Shown here: one piece after another, positions 18,781 to 29,336 of the stretch | Numbering within the stretch: the stretch's first letter is position 1 | How the letters are laid out: each line of letters begins with the position of its first letter | NCBI GenBank assembly: GCA_028281945.1 | Contig: JANQIW010000005.1 | Coordinates: 1 to 64,000, forward strand | Direction of reading: 5' to 3' | Length of the DNA stretch: 64,000 bases | DNA from: Prochloraceae cyanobacterium PL24a_bin.78 | GTDB lineage: Bacteria > Cyanobacteriota > Cyanobacteriia > Cyanobacteriales > JANQIW01 | Made by a program: the position numbers and the translations under genes | Notes under the pieces: generated by a model | Seen by the model: the letters and a program-made list of their open reading frames with translations, nothing else | Databases searched by the model: none | Told to the model about the DNA's origin: nothing

Positions 18781-19407
18781 ATGATTTACCAGTTACTTTC
18801 TTATGCACTGGCAACTTTTTTAACATTATTACCCATTACCAACCCAGTAGGTGCGGTACCTATATTCTATAGTCTGACTCCAAATAATAGCCCTAAAAAA
18901 AGAAGTCGTCAAGCAAGACAAGTAGCTATAAATGTAGTAGTAGTGTTAACTATTTTTTTTGTTGCAGGCAGATTAATTCTTGATTTTTTTGGGATTTCTC
19001 TAGGAGTCTTGCAAATTGCTGGAGGTTTAATTGCCGCTCACACAGCATGGGAAATGGTTACATTTCGTCAGAGATTAACTACCTCGGAAACTGAGGAAGC
19101 TACTTTTGGAGAGGATATCTCTTTTATTCCTATGGCTATTCCTATTGTAAGTGGGCCGGGAGCCATCGGCATAGTGATTGGTTTAGCAGCTAAAAATCCT
19201 CAATTAACTAATTACTTTGGTAGTTTTATGGGAATCGGATTATTAGGAATTATTCTTTATTTTTCCTTGGTTTTAGGAGAACCTATTATTAGAACTTTAG
19301 GCAAAAAAGGGGTAGGAGCATTTAACCGAGTATTAGGTTTCTTTATTTTAGCAATTGCCATACAGCTTATTGCTGATGGAATCAATACTATTTTACCCAT
19401 AGGTTAA
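18781..19407 (+). CDS. MarC family integral membrane protein
   Basis: A 208-residue protein with about six transmembrane helices. It carries the MarC/UPF0056 signatures LLPITNPVGAVPIF at the N-terminus and FIPMAIPIVSGPGAIGIVI in the middle. The family is an old NAAT-like group of inner-membrane proteins; despite the name, a drug-resistance role is not supported. The ATG at 18781 follows a T-rich stretch with no visible SD. It is not obviously linked to nblA, 115 bp upstream. Confidence 0.88.
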   Translation: MIYQLLSYALATFLTLLPITNPVGAVPIFYSLTPNNSPKKRSRQARQVAINVVVVLTIFFVAGRLILDFFGISLGVLQIAGGLIAAHTAWEMVTFRQRLTTSETEEATFGEDISFIPMAIPIVSGPGAIGIVIGLAAKNPQLTNYFGSFMGIGLLGIILYFSLVLGEPIIRTLGKKGVGAFNRVLGFFILAIAIQLIADGINTILPIG

Positions 19408-19499
19408 AGTTATATAGTTTGATCCTCACGATTATTTCTAATAATTCCAGAATTTTAATATTGATGGTTAAATACTTCAAAGACATATTTTAGTTATAA

Positions 19500-19991
19500 T
19501 TATCTATAATTAGTAAACTGTAAAGGAATAGGCAAATCTTCTTGTTTCAGCCTTTGAATTACCAACTGTAAATCATCCTTAGACTTACTAGTTACTCGAA
19601 CCACATCACCTTGAATCGAAGCTTGAATTTTATTAAACTCATCCCGAATTAACTTAGTAATTTTCTTCCCAATTTCTTGACTAATCCCCTTTTTAAGAGT
19701 AATTTCCTGACGAACCCGATTCCCACTAGCAGATTCCACCTTCCCATATTCAAAAATCTTCTGAGATAAATTCCGTTTAGCAGCCTTAGTTCGTAAAACT
19801 GTGTGAACCGATTCCAAAGTAAACTCACTATTAGTGTTTACAGTAATGACATCTTCACCCAATTCTAGAGTTGTATCACTATCTTTAAGATCATAACGGC
19901 TTTTAATTTCCCGCTCAGTTTGATCTATAGTATTAACCAACTCTTGACGATCGAAATCGCTCACAATATCAAAAGAATAACTAGAAGCCAT
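19500..19991 (-). CDS. yajQ: YajQ family nucleotide-binding protein
   Basis: A 163-residue UPF0234/YajQ protein, with the family start [20 protein letters not shown] and ending [17 protein letters not shown]. It folds as two ferredoxin-like domains. Homologues bind nucleotides or RNA, and in some bacteria cyclic di-GMP. It is full length, cytosolic, and transcribed away from hemF with ~280 bp between them. Confidence 0.92.
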   Translation of the reverse strand: MASSYSFDIVSDFDRQELVNTIDQTEREIKSRYDLKDSDTTLELGEDVITVNTNSEFTLESVHTVLRTKAAKRNLSQKIFEYGKVESASGNRVRQEITLKKGISQEIGKKITKLIRDEFNKIQASIQGDVVRVTSKSKDDLQLVIQRLKQEDLPIPLQFTNYR

Positions 19992-20275
19992 AGTAATTAT
20001 AGAGTAATTATATATATACTTATTAACTGTGAGGATCGTACAGGCCCAGAGGATGCACCCATTATATCAAGTAATAAATAATAAGTAATAAGTAAGACTC
20101 TGTCTACGATATTCCTGATCTTGCCACGCTTTTGGAATATTCCTTATACTTCTATAATTATCACCGATTAAACGAACGCGGGTATTAGTTACCACCCCAT
20201 TAGTTACTGTTGACGATCCTATTTCCAAATCTGTTTACAAATTATTCTGCTTACAATTTACAACAAATTAATAAA

Positions 20276-21310
20276 TTAAGCACCTTGCCAATTAGCCCAA
20301 TCTTGAGGCTTAAGGAAAGTTTCATAAAGTTCAGCTTCAGGAGAATTAGCCTCAGGCTGATAACAATATTCCCAACGCACCAAAGGAGGTAAAGACATCA
20401 AAATAGATTCCGTGCGGCCCTTAGTTTGGAGACCAAAAATTGTACCACGATCGTAAACCAAATTAAACTCAACATAACGCCCACGACGATAAAGCTGGAA
20501 ATTACGTTGATGCTCATCATATTCCATTTTATTGCGTTTTTCCACAATAGGCACATAAGAAGGTAAAAAAGCCCATCCACAGTCCTGAATAAAAGCAAAT
20601 AACTCCTCCCAAGAACGAGACTTTACAGTGCCCAAATTATCGCTATAAGCAGCCGCAGCTTTATCAGCATGAGGACCGCGATATAAAGCATTTTGACCAT
20701 CTTGATAATCAAAAAACAAACCCCCAACTCCACGAGTTTCGTTGCGATGCTTCAGATAAAAATACTCATCACACCAACGCTTAAACACAGGATAATACTC
20801 AGAATGATGCTTATCACAAGCCGCCTTCAAAGTGCGGTGAAAATGGGCAGCATCCTCAGCAAAAGGATAATAAGGAGTTAAATCCGCTCCACCACCAAAC
20901 CACCATACAGGGCCTGCTTCAAAGTAACGATAATTCAGGTGAACTGTAGGCACATAAGGATTGCGGGGATGAAGCACCATCGAAGTACCAGTGGCATAAA
21001 ATTCATGACCTTCAGCCTCAGGACGTTGTTTTAAAATAGAAGGTGGAAGCTCTTTGCCCCAAACTTCAGAAAAATTAACACCACCTTGTTCAAATACTCC
21101 ACCATCAGAAATTACTCGGGTACGGCCACCGCCCCCTTCTTCACGTTCCCAAAGATCTTCTTTAAACTTACTAATACCATCAACTTCTTCTAACTTGTTG
21201 CAAATTCCATCTTGAAGCTCTTTAACAAAATCCCTAACTCTAGTTTTAGCATCAGCAGGAGGTAGAGAAGATACTGATGATTTACTTTCTTCTGTATTTA
21301 TAGCAACCAT
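20276..21310 (-). CDS. hemF: Oxygen-dependent coproporphyrinogen III oxidase
   Basis: A 344-residue HemF that decarboxylates two propionates of coproporphyrinogen III in chlorophyll and heme synthesis, using O2. Signatures include [20 protein letters not shown], the strongly conserved [11 protein letters not shown] and [15 protein letters not shown], and [10 protein letters not shown]. The C-terminus [17 protein letters not shown] is typical. The N-terminal 25 residues are Ser-rich and variable. It is monocistronic, with ~200 bp of upstream DNA. Confidence 0.97.
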   Translation of the reverse strand: MVAINTEESKSSVSSLPPADAKTRVRDFVKELQDGICNKLEEVDGISKFKEDLWEREEGGGGRTRVISDGGVFEQGGVNFSEVWGKELPPSILKQRPEAEGHEFYATGTSMVLHPRNPYVPTVHLNYRYFEAGPVWWFGGGADLTPYYPFAEDAAHFHRTLKAACDKHHSEYYPVFKRWCDEYFYLKHRNETRGVGGLFFDYQDGQNALYRGPHADKAAAAYSDNLGTVKSRSWEELFAFIQDCGWAFLPSYVPIVEKRNKMEYDEHQRNFQLYRRGRYVEFNLVYDRGTIFGLQTKGRTESILMSLPPLVRWEYCYQPEANSPEAELYETFLKPQDWANWQGA

Positions 21311-21510
21311 AGTTTTTGTTTTAAAATAAATTAATCGGAGCAGAAATTATAGTAGTACCTTAATATATCTTTTAATTAAATTTAAATTATATTTTAACAA
21401 TTTAACAAAATTTGTAAAACCAAAACTGTTCATAAAACTATATTTAGAAAATTTTTTCAAAGTAATAAACTTGTCTAAGTAAATAATAGAAGCTAGATAG
21501 GAGGTAGATC

Positions 21511-21987
21511 ATGATTCTAAATTTTTCCTTTAAATTTTTTAGTGGAGAAGGTAAACTTTTTTGTCAATTTTCTCTCTTCAAAACTTATCGAGTAATCAGC
21601 AATGCACCTCTAGATATTCTCTGGTACAAACTAATCAATATTGCCGATGTTTCTTGGCATCCTCTTTTTTCAAAAACAAATGTTCCCCTTGGCTTAATAC
21701 CCAAACCAGGTTTAATATATCAAGTAGTAACAAGATTAATACCTATTCCTATTAGAATTTTTGTAGAAAATGTCCGCGATCGAGAATTTTTAAGTATTAG
21801 AGTATTAGCCATTCCAGGAATTGAACAGAGGATCACTTATCAAGTAGAATCAACCTTATGTGGAACATACATCTCATATTCAGTAACCCTACGAGGATGG
21901 TTATCTCCTTTAATGTGGTGGTTAATTCGCCCTTATACCGCTCGTGTAGCCCAACAATTAGCCCATGCCGCTGAAAGAATTGCTTGA
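21511..21987 (+). CDS. SRPBCC family protein
   Basis: A 158-residue START/SRPBCC-type ligand-binding protein conserved in cyanobacteria. It has beta-strands with TYRVISNAPLDILWYKL near residue 30, IPKPGLIYQVVTRL in the middle, and a long C-terminal helix (ARVAQQLAHAAERIA). The ATG is well supported by AGGAGGT 5 nt upstream, one of the clearest ribosome binding sites here. The ligand is unknown. The mrp gene follows 74 bp downstream on the same strand. Confidence 0.7.
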   Translation: MILNFSFKFFSGEGKLFCQFSLFKTYRVISNAPLDILWYKLINIADVSWHPLFSKTNVPLGLIPKPGLIYQVVTRLIPIPIRIFVENVRDREFLSIRVLAIPGIEQRITYQVESTLCGTYISYSVTLRGWLSPLMWWLIRPYTARVAQQLAHAAERIA

Positions 21988-22061
21988 AATTCCGAGGAAA
22001 AAATTAATCTCAAATCGTTACAGAATAATCATTATTGAATTAGCTAAATTAAACATAAATT

Positions 22062-23123
22062 ATGGTAGATATTAACACCGTTTTAGAAACCTTACGTCCA
22101 GTACAAGATCCCGAATTGCAAAAAAGTTTAGTAGAACTAAATATGATTCGCAATGTAACAATTAATGAGGGAAAAGTAAGCTTTACTTTAGTCTTAACCA
22201 CACCCGCTTGCCCTTTGCGAGAATTTATTGTGGAAGATTGTCAAAAAGCCCTCAAAAACTTACCAGGAATAGTGGATGTAAACGTCAATGTCACCGCAGA
22301 AACTCCTCAACAAAAACCTCTACCCGATCGACAATCAATCCCCGGAGTAAAAAATATTATTGCCATTTCTAGTGGAAAAGGAGGGGTAGGAAAAAGCACA
22401 GTAGCAGTAAATGTCGCTGTATCTTTAGCAATTCAAGGAGCAAAAGTTGGCCTGATTGATGCAGATATTTATGGGCCAAATACCCCCACAATGTTGGGAT
22501 TAAGTGATGCAAAATTAGCAGTAAAACAAGGCCCTATAGGAGACATTTTAGAACCTGCTTTTAACTACGGAATCAAATTAGTATCCATGGGATTTTTAAT
22601 CGATCGAGATCAACCCGTAATTTGGCGTGGGCCAATGCTCAATGGCGTAATCCGTCAATTTCTCTACCAAGTAGATTGGGGTGAAATAGATTATCTCATC
22701 GTAGATATGCCCCCAGGTACCGGTGATGCCCAATTATCCCTAGCTCAAGCCGTGCCCATGGCAGGTGCAGTAATTGTTACCACACCACAAACCGTTTCCT
22801 TAGTAGATTCCCGACGAGGCTTAAAAATGTTCCAACAATTAGGAATCAATATCCTCGGAATAGTAGAAAATATGAGTTATTTTATTCCTCCAGATATGCC
22901 AGAAAAAAACTATGACTTATTTGGCTCCGGCGGTGGGGAAAAAGCTTCCAAAGAACTCCAAGTGCCTTTAATTGGTTGTATCCCTCTAGAGATAACTTTG
23001 AGAGAAGGAGGAGATGCTGGTGTGCCCATTACCGTTTCCAATCCCGAATCAGCATCAGCAAAAGCATTATCAAAAATCGCCTCTCAAATTGCAGCCAAAG
23101 TTTCTGTATTTGCCTTTAGCTAA
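22062..23123 (+). CDS. mrp: Mrp/NBP35-family P-loop ATPase (Fe-S carrier type)
   Basis: A 353-residue Mrp protein. An N-terminal FSCA/MIP18 domain (residues 1-80, with TTPACPLREF) is followed by a MinD/ParA-like ATPase with deviant Walker A SSGKGGVGKSTVAVN near 103, Walker B LIVDMPPGTGD and GENMSYF-like VENMSYFIPPDMP. The family transfers Fe-S clusters. The CxxC usually found after NMSYF in bacterial ApbC is absent here and replaced by IPPDMP, so cluster binding, if any, must use another site. The rodA start is 3 nt after its stop, so the two are co-transcribed. Confidence 0.92.
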   Translation: MVDINTVLETLRPVQDPELQKSLVELNMIRNVTINEGKVSFTLVLTTPACPLREFIVEDCQKALKNLPGIVDVNVNVTAETPQQKPLPDRQSIPGVKNIIAISSGKGGVGKSTVAVNVAVSLAIQGAKVGLIDADIYGPNTPTMLGLSDAKLAVKQGPIGDILEPAFNYGIKLVSMGFLIDRDQPVIWRGPMLNGVIRQFLYQVDWGEIDYLIVDMPPGTGDAQLSLAQAVPMAGAVIVTTPQTVSLVDSRRGLKMFQQLGINILGIVENMSYFIPPDMPEKNYDLFGSGGGEKASKELQVPLIGCIPLEITLREGGDAGVPITVSNPESASAKALSKIASQIAAKVSVFAFS

Positions 23124-23126
23124 ATA

Positions 23127-24395
23127 ATGTTACAAAAAAGTTTACCTATTTTAAAATGGAAGTCAATTTTAAGGAATTGGCAACAAATAGATTGGATTTT
23201 ACTTGTCTTGGTGGTTGCCATCACCACCTTTGGCGGTTTTACCATTGCTTCTTGCGAAATCGATGAAAGCACAAATTATGCCATTGGCCATTGGATTGTG
23301 GGAATACTTGGCTTAATTCTGGCGATGACTCTAGCTAAATGGCGTTATCAAAGTCTCCTGCAATGGCATTGGGTAGTTTATGCTATGACCAATCTTTCCT
23401 TAATAGCCGTGATTTTAATCGGTGCTACTGCAAAAGGTGCTCAACGTTGGATTACCATCGCCGGTTTTAATGTTCAACCTTCCGAGTTTGCCAAAATCGG
23501 TTTGATAATTACCTTAGCCGCTATTTTACATTCAGCTAAAGTATCTAGCCTCCCTTCCGTCATTAAAGTGTTGGCAATTACAGCAGTACCATGGGGATTA
23601 GTATTTATTCAGCCAGATTTAGGTACATCATTAGTATTTGGTGCAATTACTTTAGGAATGCTTTATTGGGCTAATGTGAATCCTGGTTGGTTAATCTTAA
23701 TGGTTTCACCCATGGTATCAGCAATTTTATTCAATTTATTCTTCCAATATTGGTTATTTTGGGCAGCATTAATGACCCTTATTGCTTGGTTTACTCTTCC
23801 TTGGCGAGGTATAGCTGCTATTATGGCTTTTATGAGTAATTTTATGGCTGGTAAATTAGGTGGTTTTCTTTGGAGTTTATTAAAAGATTATCAAAAAGCT
23901 CGTTTGACTCTCTTTCTTAATCCAGAAAAAGATCCCTTAGGAGGTGGTTATCATTTGATCCAATCCCGCATTGCCATTGGTTCAGGGGAACTTTGGGGGC
24001 GAGGTTTCGGTGCAGGCACTCAAACTCAATTAGATTTTGTCCCAGAGCAACATACAGATTTTATCTTTTCTGCCGTTGGGGAAGAGTTGGGTTTTATAGG
24101 CACTATTTTAGTTTTGTTGGTATTTTGGTTGATTTTGATGCGATTGCTTTATGTAGCTTGTAATGCTAAGGAGAATTTTGGCTCTTTACTTGCTATTGGG
24201 GTTTTATCCATGATCGCTTTTCAAATCACCGTTAACGTATGTATGACTGTTGGTTTAGCTCCTATTACAGGTATTCCTCTTCCATGGATGAGTTATGGTC
24301 GATCGGCTTTGTTAACCAATTTTATTGCCATTGGTTTGGTTGAATCTGTGGCTAATTACCGGGAAAAGAAAGAGTATTGGCAGAAAAAAAAGTGA
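23127..24395 (+). CDS. rodA: Rod-shape SEDS glycosyltransferase RodA
   Basis: A 422-residue SEDS protein with ten or so transmembrane helices. It has the family signatures KGAQRWI and QPSEFAKIGLI, the long periplasmic loop with GSGELWGRGFGAGTQTQLDFVPEQHTDF split over two parts, and the C-terminal GIPLPWMSYGRSALLTN. RodA polymerises glycan strands with a class B PBP during cell elongation. It starts 3 nt after mrp. An extended hydrophobic middle (WLFWAALMTLIAWFTLPWRG) is typical of cyanobacterial RodA. Confidence 0.95.
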   Translation: MLQKSLPILKWKSILRNWQQIDWILLVLVVAITTFGGFTIASCEIDESTNYAIGHWIVGILGLILAMTLAKWRYQSLLQWHWVVYAMTNLSLIAVILIGATAKGAQRWITIAGFNVQPSEFAKIGLIITLAAILHSAKVSSLPSVIKVLAITAVPWGLVFIQPDLGTSLVFGAITLGMLYWANVNPGWLILMVSPMVSAILFNLFFQYWLFWAALMTLIAWFTLPWRGIAAIMAFMSNFMAGKLGGFLWSLLKDYQKARLTLFLNPEKDPLGGGYHLIQSRIAIGSGELWGRGFGAGTQTQLDFVPEQHTDFIFSAVGEELGFIGTILVLLVFWLILMRLLYVACNAKENFGSLLAIGVLSMIAFQITVNVCMTVGLAPITGIPLPWMSYGRSALLTNFIAIGLVESVANYREKKEYWQKKK

Positions 24396-24522
24396 TTTTA
24401 AATTGATAACCAAGTTTATTATTTAATTGATTTTACCCAAAACAACTAAAAAGTCTCACCTAAATTATATAGATAAGACTTGTTTAAATATGAAAATTAA
24501 TTACTTAATGAATAAATTTAGA

Positions 24523-25821
24523 TTAAATCTCAGAAAAAACCTCTTTAGCAGCAGCCAAAGTTTTTTCAATATCAGCATCAGTATGAGCCAAAGAAGTAAA
24601 ACCAGCCTCAAATTGGGAAGGAGCAAGATAAATACCCCGCTCTAACATCCCACGATGGTAACGATTAAACTTATCCAAATCAGACTTTTTAGCATCATCA
24701 TAATTTTTAACAGGACCATCAGTGAAGAAAAGCCCAAACATAGCACTAATTTGCCCACCACAAACTTGATGTCCAGCATCAGAGGCAAGTTTCAATAAAC
24801 CATCAGTAAGCTTTTTCGTAATAGCATCTAAAGTTTCATAAGTACCAGGCTTTTGTAACAATTCCAAAGTTTTAATCCCAGCAGTCATAGCCAAAGGATT
24901 ACCAGAAAGAGTACCCGCTTGATACATAGGGCCAGCAGGAGCAACTAATGACATAATATCCTTACGGCCACCATAAGCACCCACCGGTAAACCACCACCA
25001 ATAACCTTACCCAAAGTAGTTAAATCTGGTGTTATCCCAAACTTCGCCTGTGCTCCACCATAGGAAATTCGGAATCCAGTCATTACCTCATCGAATACCA
25101 ATAAAGCACCATTTTCCTGTGTTAATAACCGCAAACCTTCCAAGAATCCAGCATCAGGTTGAATAAAACCAGAATTCCCCACCACAGGTTCAAGAATTAC
25201 CCCTGCAATTTGGTTAGGATTTTCCGCAAAAAGAGCCTTAACCGCTTCCAAATCGTTATAAGGTGCAGTTAAAGTATTAGCAGTAGTTGTTTTAGGTACT
25301 CCAGGAGAATCAGGTAAACCCAGAGTTGCCACACCAGAACCTGCTTTTACCAAAAACATATCAGCGTGGCCATGATAACAACCTTCAAACTTAATAATTT
25401 TTTCACGATTAGTAAAAGCACGCATTAAACGTAAAATCGACATACAAGCTTCGGTGCCGGAATTAACAAAACGCACCATTTCAATACTAGGCACCGCTTC
25501 TATTACCATTTCCGCTAAAACATTTTCCAAAACACAAGGAGCACCAAAACTAGTACCTTTGTCTAATGCCTCTTTAAGAGCAGTTATTACTTCTGGATGG
25601 GTATGGCCACAAATAGCTGGTCCCCAAGTGCCTACATAGTCAATATATTTATTGCCATCTACGTCTGTAACATAGGCTCCATTTACACTATCAAAAACGA
25701 TAGGTTGCCCCCCTACAGATTTAAAAGCCCTTACAGGTGAGCTTACCCCACCAGGCATTAATTTATTGGCAGCGGCAAAAATTTCTTCTGATTTTGTTGT
25801 TTTTAGACTTTGGCTTATCAA
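24523..25821 (-). CDS. hemL: Glutamate-1-semialdehyde 2,1-aminomutase
   Basis: A 432-residue PLP enzyme that forms 5-aminolevulinate in the C5 pathway, the first committed precursor of chlorophyll, heme and bilins. Signatures are [15 protein letters not shown] at the start, the GTEACM cofactor loop, DEVMTGFR, and the PLP-binding Lys in [13 protein letters not shown]. The C-terminus [18 protein letters not shown] is intact. Full length. It is convergent with rodA and divergent from hisIE. Confidence 0.97.
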   Translation of the reverse strand: MISQSLKTTKSEEIFAAANKLMPGGVSSPVRAFKSVGGQPIVFDSVNGAYVTDVDGNKYIDYVGTWGPAICGHTHPEVITALKEALDKGTSFGAPCVLENVLAEMVIEAVPSIEMVRFVNSGTEACMSILRLMRAFTNREKIIKFEGCYHGHADMFLVKAGSGVATLGLPDSPGVPKTTTANTLTAPYNDLEAVKALFAENPNQIAGVILEPVVGNSGFIQPDAGFLEGLRLLTQENGALLVFDEVMTGFRISYGGAQAKFGITPDLTTLGKVIGGGLPVGAYGGRKDIMSLVAPAGPMYQAGTLSGNPLAMTAGIKTLELLQKPGTYETLDAITKKLTDGLLKLASDAGHQVCGGQISAMFGLFFTDGPVKNYDDAKKSDLDKFNRYHRGMLERGIYLAPSQFEAGFTSLAHTDADIEKTLAAAKEVFSEI

Positions 25822-26081
25822 GATTTTTCTCCTTATCTTTAGAGTCTTATCTTCAGACAGTGTTTGTTTATTATCTGATGAATTTTGAGTTAAATTTTAC
25901 GAATATCGATTTCCTTAAGAATAGCTATTATGCCTTTAGTGATAGGGTTATAGCCTTGTTAGTTTTCAATTTCCATCTTGGTTGAGACAGGAAATTCTTT
26001 AATGTGCAACAATAATCTCCTCAATTTAGCAGAGAGTAAGTTATTGTACAATAGTTAATCACCATTTACTTGGTTATCGCA

Positions 26082-26759
26082 ATGTCTGTTAATAAATCTA
26101 CTAATTTTTCTAACTTTAAATCTCTCTCTGTGCCCATTGATCAGATTCGTTATAACGAAAAAGGTTTAGTGCCCGCTATTGCCCAAGATTATCTCGATGG
26201 CACTGTTTTAATGTTGGCTTGGATGAATCGGGAATCTCTACAAAAAACTATTGAAACCGGTGAGACTTGGTATTGGAGTCGCTCTCGTAAAGAATTGTGG
26301 CATAAAGGGGCGACTTCTGGTCATATCCAAAAAGTTAAATCTATTCGTTATGATTGTGATAGCGATGCTTTATTGATTTGTATTGAACAAATTGGAGATA
26401 TTGCCTGTCATACTGGTGAGCGTAGTTGTTTTCATCAGGTGGATGATTCTATTATTCCTCCTTCTGCTGATACTTTATCTGAAGTTTATGCTGTGATTCG
26501 CGATCGTTTGGAAAATCCTGTGGAGGATTCTTATACTTGCAAGTTGTTTGCTGGTGGGGATAATAAGATTCTTAAAAAGATTGGGGAGGAAGGCGCAGAG
26601 GTAGTTATGGCTTGTAAGGATGATGATAAGGTTGGTATTGCTAGTGAAGCGGCGGATTTGTTTTATCATACCCTTGTGGCTTTGGCTTACCATGATGTTA
26701 GTTTACGAGATGTCTATCTTCAATTACAAAAAAGACGAGGCGTTAAAAGTAATAAGTAG
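26082..26759 (+). CDS. hisIE: Bifunctional PRA-cyclohydrolase / PRA-PP pyrophosphatase
   Basis: A 225-residue enzyme for histidine biosynthesis steps 2 and 3. The HisI half (residues ~1-125) has [24 protein letters not shown] and the metal-binding cysteines in [17 protein letters not shown]. The HisE half (~130-225) has [19 protein letters not shown] and [12 protein letters not shown]. The ATG at 26082 is chosen; an upstream in-frame TTG at 26070 would add only four residues. It is a single gene, not part of a his operon, as usual in cyanobacteria. Confidence 0.95.
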   Translation: MSVNKSTNFSNFKSLSVPIDQIRYNEKGLVPAIAQDYLDGTVLMLAWMNRESLQKTIETGETWYWSRSRKELWHKGATSGHIQKVKSIRYDCDSDALLICIEQIGDIACHTGERSCFHQVDDSIIPPSADTLSEVYAVIRDRLENPVEDSYTCKLFAGGDNKILKKIGEEGAEVVMACKDDDKVGIASEAADLFYHTLVALAYHDVSLRDVYLQLQKRRGVKSNK

Positions 26760-27324
26760 TTGAAAGATAAATACAGGTAAAATTCGGAATTCGCCAATGA
26801 GGAATTCTGAATATCTTCTCTTGTCTATTGTGTTTTAGGAAAGTGAGTTATTGCCTTCTGATAGTTTGTTTAGAAAATTAGTATTTAGATAGAGTATTGA
26901 CAATTCTTAAAACTCGATGTAGAATATAGCTATACCCAAAAGGGGATTGGAACAAGTCTTTACAGTTATTGATGAGTTCTTTGAATTTAGATTTTTAATT
27001 ATTTTTTCCCCGATAGGGGATATCTAAGTATTTTTCGTTGCTGTTTTGAATACTAATATTTCTAATTACTAATATTTCTAACTACTGCTACTTAATCTGA
27101 TAGAGAGTTATGACAGTTAGTTAGATTAATTGTTTTGATTGCTTAGAACAACTATTCATTCCTCAACAGGGGATGGAAATTAGAAAAAAGTTTTTTTATA
27201 GGAAATTTATGGCAAATTTATGGCAAATTTATTACTCTATACTTTGATTAATTTTTATTAACAAAAACCCATATTAAAATAGAACAAATCTCTTGAATTA
27301 ACTGATTAATTAACCCAATATCAA
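26760..27324. other. Long intergenic region with repeat fragments
   Basis: No gene seen in 565 bp. It starts with gaattcgg/gaattc fragments like those in the MITE-like element at 7515. Further in are three hairpin-forming motifs of the form ccc-N4-gggga at 26936, 27008 and 27161; see the CRISPR-like entry. Confidence 0.5.
26928..27185. CRISPR. Possible eroded CRISPR array
   Basis: Three sites share a C3-5/N4/G3-5 hairpin followed by gat(t/g)gaa-like sequence: acccaaaaggggattggaac near 26936, ttccccgataggggatat near 27005, and tcctcaacaggggatggaaa near 27160. The G-runs are 74 and 153 bp apart, about one and two repeat-spacer periods. The ends gggattggaac resemble 3' ends of cyanobacterial CRISPR repeats. 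The copies differ too much for an active array and no cas gene is in the window, so the call is tentative. Confidence 0.25.
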
Positions 27325-28191
27325 ATGCCATTCTCAAAATTACCTATGAAATTACTTATTTTATTATTAACCTTTAGTGCTGCCTATTTTACTCTTTGCA
27401 TCGGTATCAAGTTATGGCAAACAAGGCTAATTTTTTACCCAGATTCCACTTTAGAATCAACTCCAGCAGATTTAAATTTGGATTATGAGGAGATTTGGCT
27501 TAACACTTCAAAAGGTAAAATTCACGGCTGGTGGATACCTTCAACTAAAAATAAAGCTCCAGTATTATTATATTTCCATGGGAATGCTAGTAATATTGGG
27601 GATTTAGTCCATGAAGCTAATCTTTTTCATGATTTAGGAATGTCGGTATTGCTTATAGATTACCGAGGATATGGATTAAGTACCGGACCTTTTCCCAATG
27701 AAACCCGTGTATATGAAGATGCTGAAACCGCTTGGAATTACTTAGTGTCAATTAGACAAATACCTCCAGAAGATATTTTTATATATGGTCATTCTTTGGG
27801 AGGTGCCATTGGGATTGATTTAGCAGTGAAACACCCAGAAATGGCAGGTATAATAGTTAACGGTACTTTCACATCTATTAAGGCAACTATTAAGGAGTTG
27901 GGTACATATAAATTTTTACCAGTGAACTGGATTTTAACTCAACGCTTTGATTCTCTTAGAAAAGTACCATCATTAAAAGTTCCTATTCTTTATATTCATG
28001 GAACGGCAGATGAAATAGTTTCGGTAGATATGAGTAAAGAACTTTATGCAGCCACTCCTGGGAAAAAAGATTTACTATTAATTACCTCTGGAAGACATAA
28101 TGATACTGTGATAATAGGAGGAAAGCTTTATATTGAAACTATTAGAGATTTTGTTTATGGAAAAAAATATCTTCAAAATAATACTCTTTAA
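27325..28191 (+). CDS. Alpha/beta hydrolase, BEM46-like
   Basis: A 288-residue hydrolase with an N-terminal signal anchor (LLILLLTFSAAYFTLCIGI). The fold signatures are LYFHGNASNIGD (oxyanion loop), VLLIDYRGYGLS, nucleophile Ser in GHSLGG, an Asp in HGTADEIVS and a His in SGRHND. This is the BEM46/ABHD13-type family of serine hydrolases. Two start codons are possible (27325 and 27346); both keep the anchor. Substrate unknown. It stands alone. Confidence 0.83.
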   Translation: MPFSKLPMKLLILLLTFSAAYFTLCIGIKLWQTRLIFYPDSTLESTPADLNLDYEEIWLNTSKGKIHGWWIPSTKNKAPVLLYFHGNASNIGDLVHEANLFHDLGMSVLLIDYRGYGLSTGPFPNETRVYEDAETAWNYLVSIRQIPPEDIFIYGHSLGGAIGIDLAVKHPEMAGIIVNGTFTSIKATIKELGTYKFLPVNWILTQRFDSLRKVPSLKVPILYIHGTADEIVSVDMSKELYAATPGKKDLLLITSGRHNDTVIIGGKLYIETIRDFVYGKKYLQNNTL

Positions 28192-28298
28192 ATTATTTTT
28201 TTATTGTAGAGATAAGGTACTAAAAATAAAATAATTGAGAATAAGAGCCTAAAAAGTTCCTTCTCAATCATCTCCGAAATTATTTAATATGGATTTTA

Positions 28299-29000
28299 TT
28301 AAGCTTTTTTCTGGCGTTTAGATAATAAACCTACTCCACCAAATAATAATAAGCTGATAATTGTTGTAGGTTCAGGAACTGGAGCAGTAGCACTGAAAGT
28401 ATCAATAGAGAAAGCATAAGGTGGATTTCCAGCAGGCCCTGGAAGATCGATTTCAAGACTACCAATCAATTCACCACCAAAATCATCTGAAGAAAAAGTG
28501 GTTAAGATAGGATCTTCTGTAGCCAATGCAGGGTTAATATTATCTTGACTTATTAAGACAGAATCTAGTAATTCACCATCAACACTGAAAACATTAACAG
28601 TTGTGCCTAGTCCATTAGCAAGATTAGCTCCAAAGAATGAAACTTCACTAACACCAATATTAAAATCGATGAAACCTGCATCCCCTGTGGAAGCAATAGT
28701 ATCAAATACTGTACCTGTATTAGCAGGAGGGTTATTATTGAAAATAAATCCTGCTGGGCCTACGTTATAGGCAGGAGGAAAGAAAAATTCTTGTTGTTGT
28801 CCACTACTGAAAGTAGCACTCAAAATGCCCTCAGAAATAGTAACAGGATCCGTGCTGCCAGTTATAAAACCTTCATCAGAGTTGAATTGTGTACTCAAAG
28901 TGATGGTAGATGCAACAGCGCGAGATGCAAAAATTGGATTAATAATGCCAGTCAAAGCAGTTGCTGTGACAAGAATAGCCAAACTATTTTTAAAAAACAT
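28299..29000 (-). CDS. PEP-CTERM sorted exported protein
   Basis: A 233-residue exported protein. An N-terminal signal peptide (NSLAILVTATALTGIINPIFA) precedes a beta-rich domain of unknown function with few cysteines. The C-terminus is a textbook PEP-CTERM signal: VPEPTTIISLLLFGGVGLL then KRQKKA. Such proteins are cut by an exosortase and usually end up in extracellular matrix or on the surface. No exosortase gene lies in the window. It stands alone with AT-rich flanks. Confidence 0.88.
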   Translation of the reverse strand: MFFKNSLAILVTATALTGIINPIFASRAVASTITLSTQFNSDEGFITGSTDPVTISEGILSATFSSGQQQEFFFPPAYNVGPAGFIFNNNPPANTGTVFDTIASTGDAGFIDFNIGVSEVSFFGANLANGLGTTVNVFSVDGELLDSVLISQDNINPALATEDPILTTFSSDDFGGELIGSLEIDLPGPAGNPPYAFSIDTFSATAPVPEPTTIISLLLFGGVGLLSKRQKKA

Positions 29001-29336
29001 TCAGAACTCCTAATTGAAAAAAAATACTTATACCAAGTAAATTAACACAATAATTAATAGATTATCAATTCTTAATGTTGAATTATCAAGCTTAATTTCT
29101 TAAATAATTTTAAATTCTACATTTTAATCTTAATAGAATAAAAATTTTATAAGGATATGGATCTCACTAATTCTATTTAAATATTGAAGTTGATAATGAA
29201 TCACCAAGATTTATAGAGCTTTGATAAAAAACTTGAAAAGATTTGAGAATGGTTAGAAATATTCTACTTTTAAATATTAGGTAAATTTATTAGCTATTAA
29301 TGTTAGAATAAACAAATGTAATTAGAATTTTTATCT
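29001..29336. other. AT-rich intergenic region
   Basis: 336 bp between the divergent PEP-CTERM and SDR genes. It must hold both promoters. I see no gene, structured RNA or repeat in it. Confidence 0.5.

Noticed and set aside
20020-20275. Possible RNA gene between yajQ and hemF
   Set aside because: Some G/C-rich stretches are present, but I found no tRNA arms or long stable stem; the 60-residue frame at 20210 overlaps hemF in antisense.
24427-24645. Small plus-strand frame at the rodA/hemL junction
   Set aside because: It lies mostly over the 3' end of hemL in antisense, with no family likeness.
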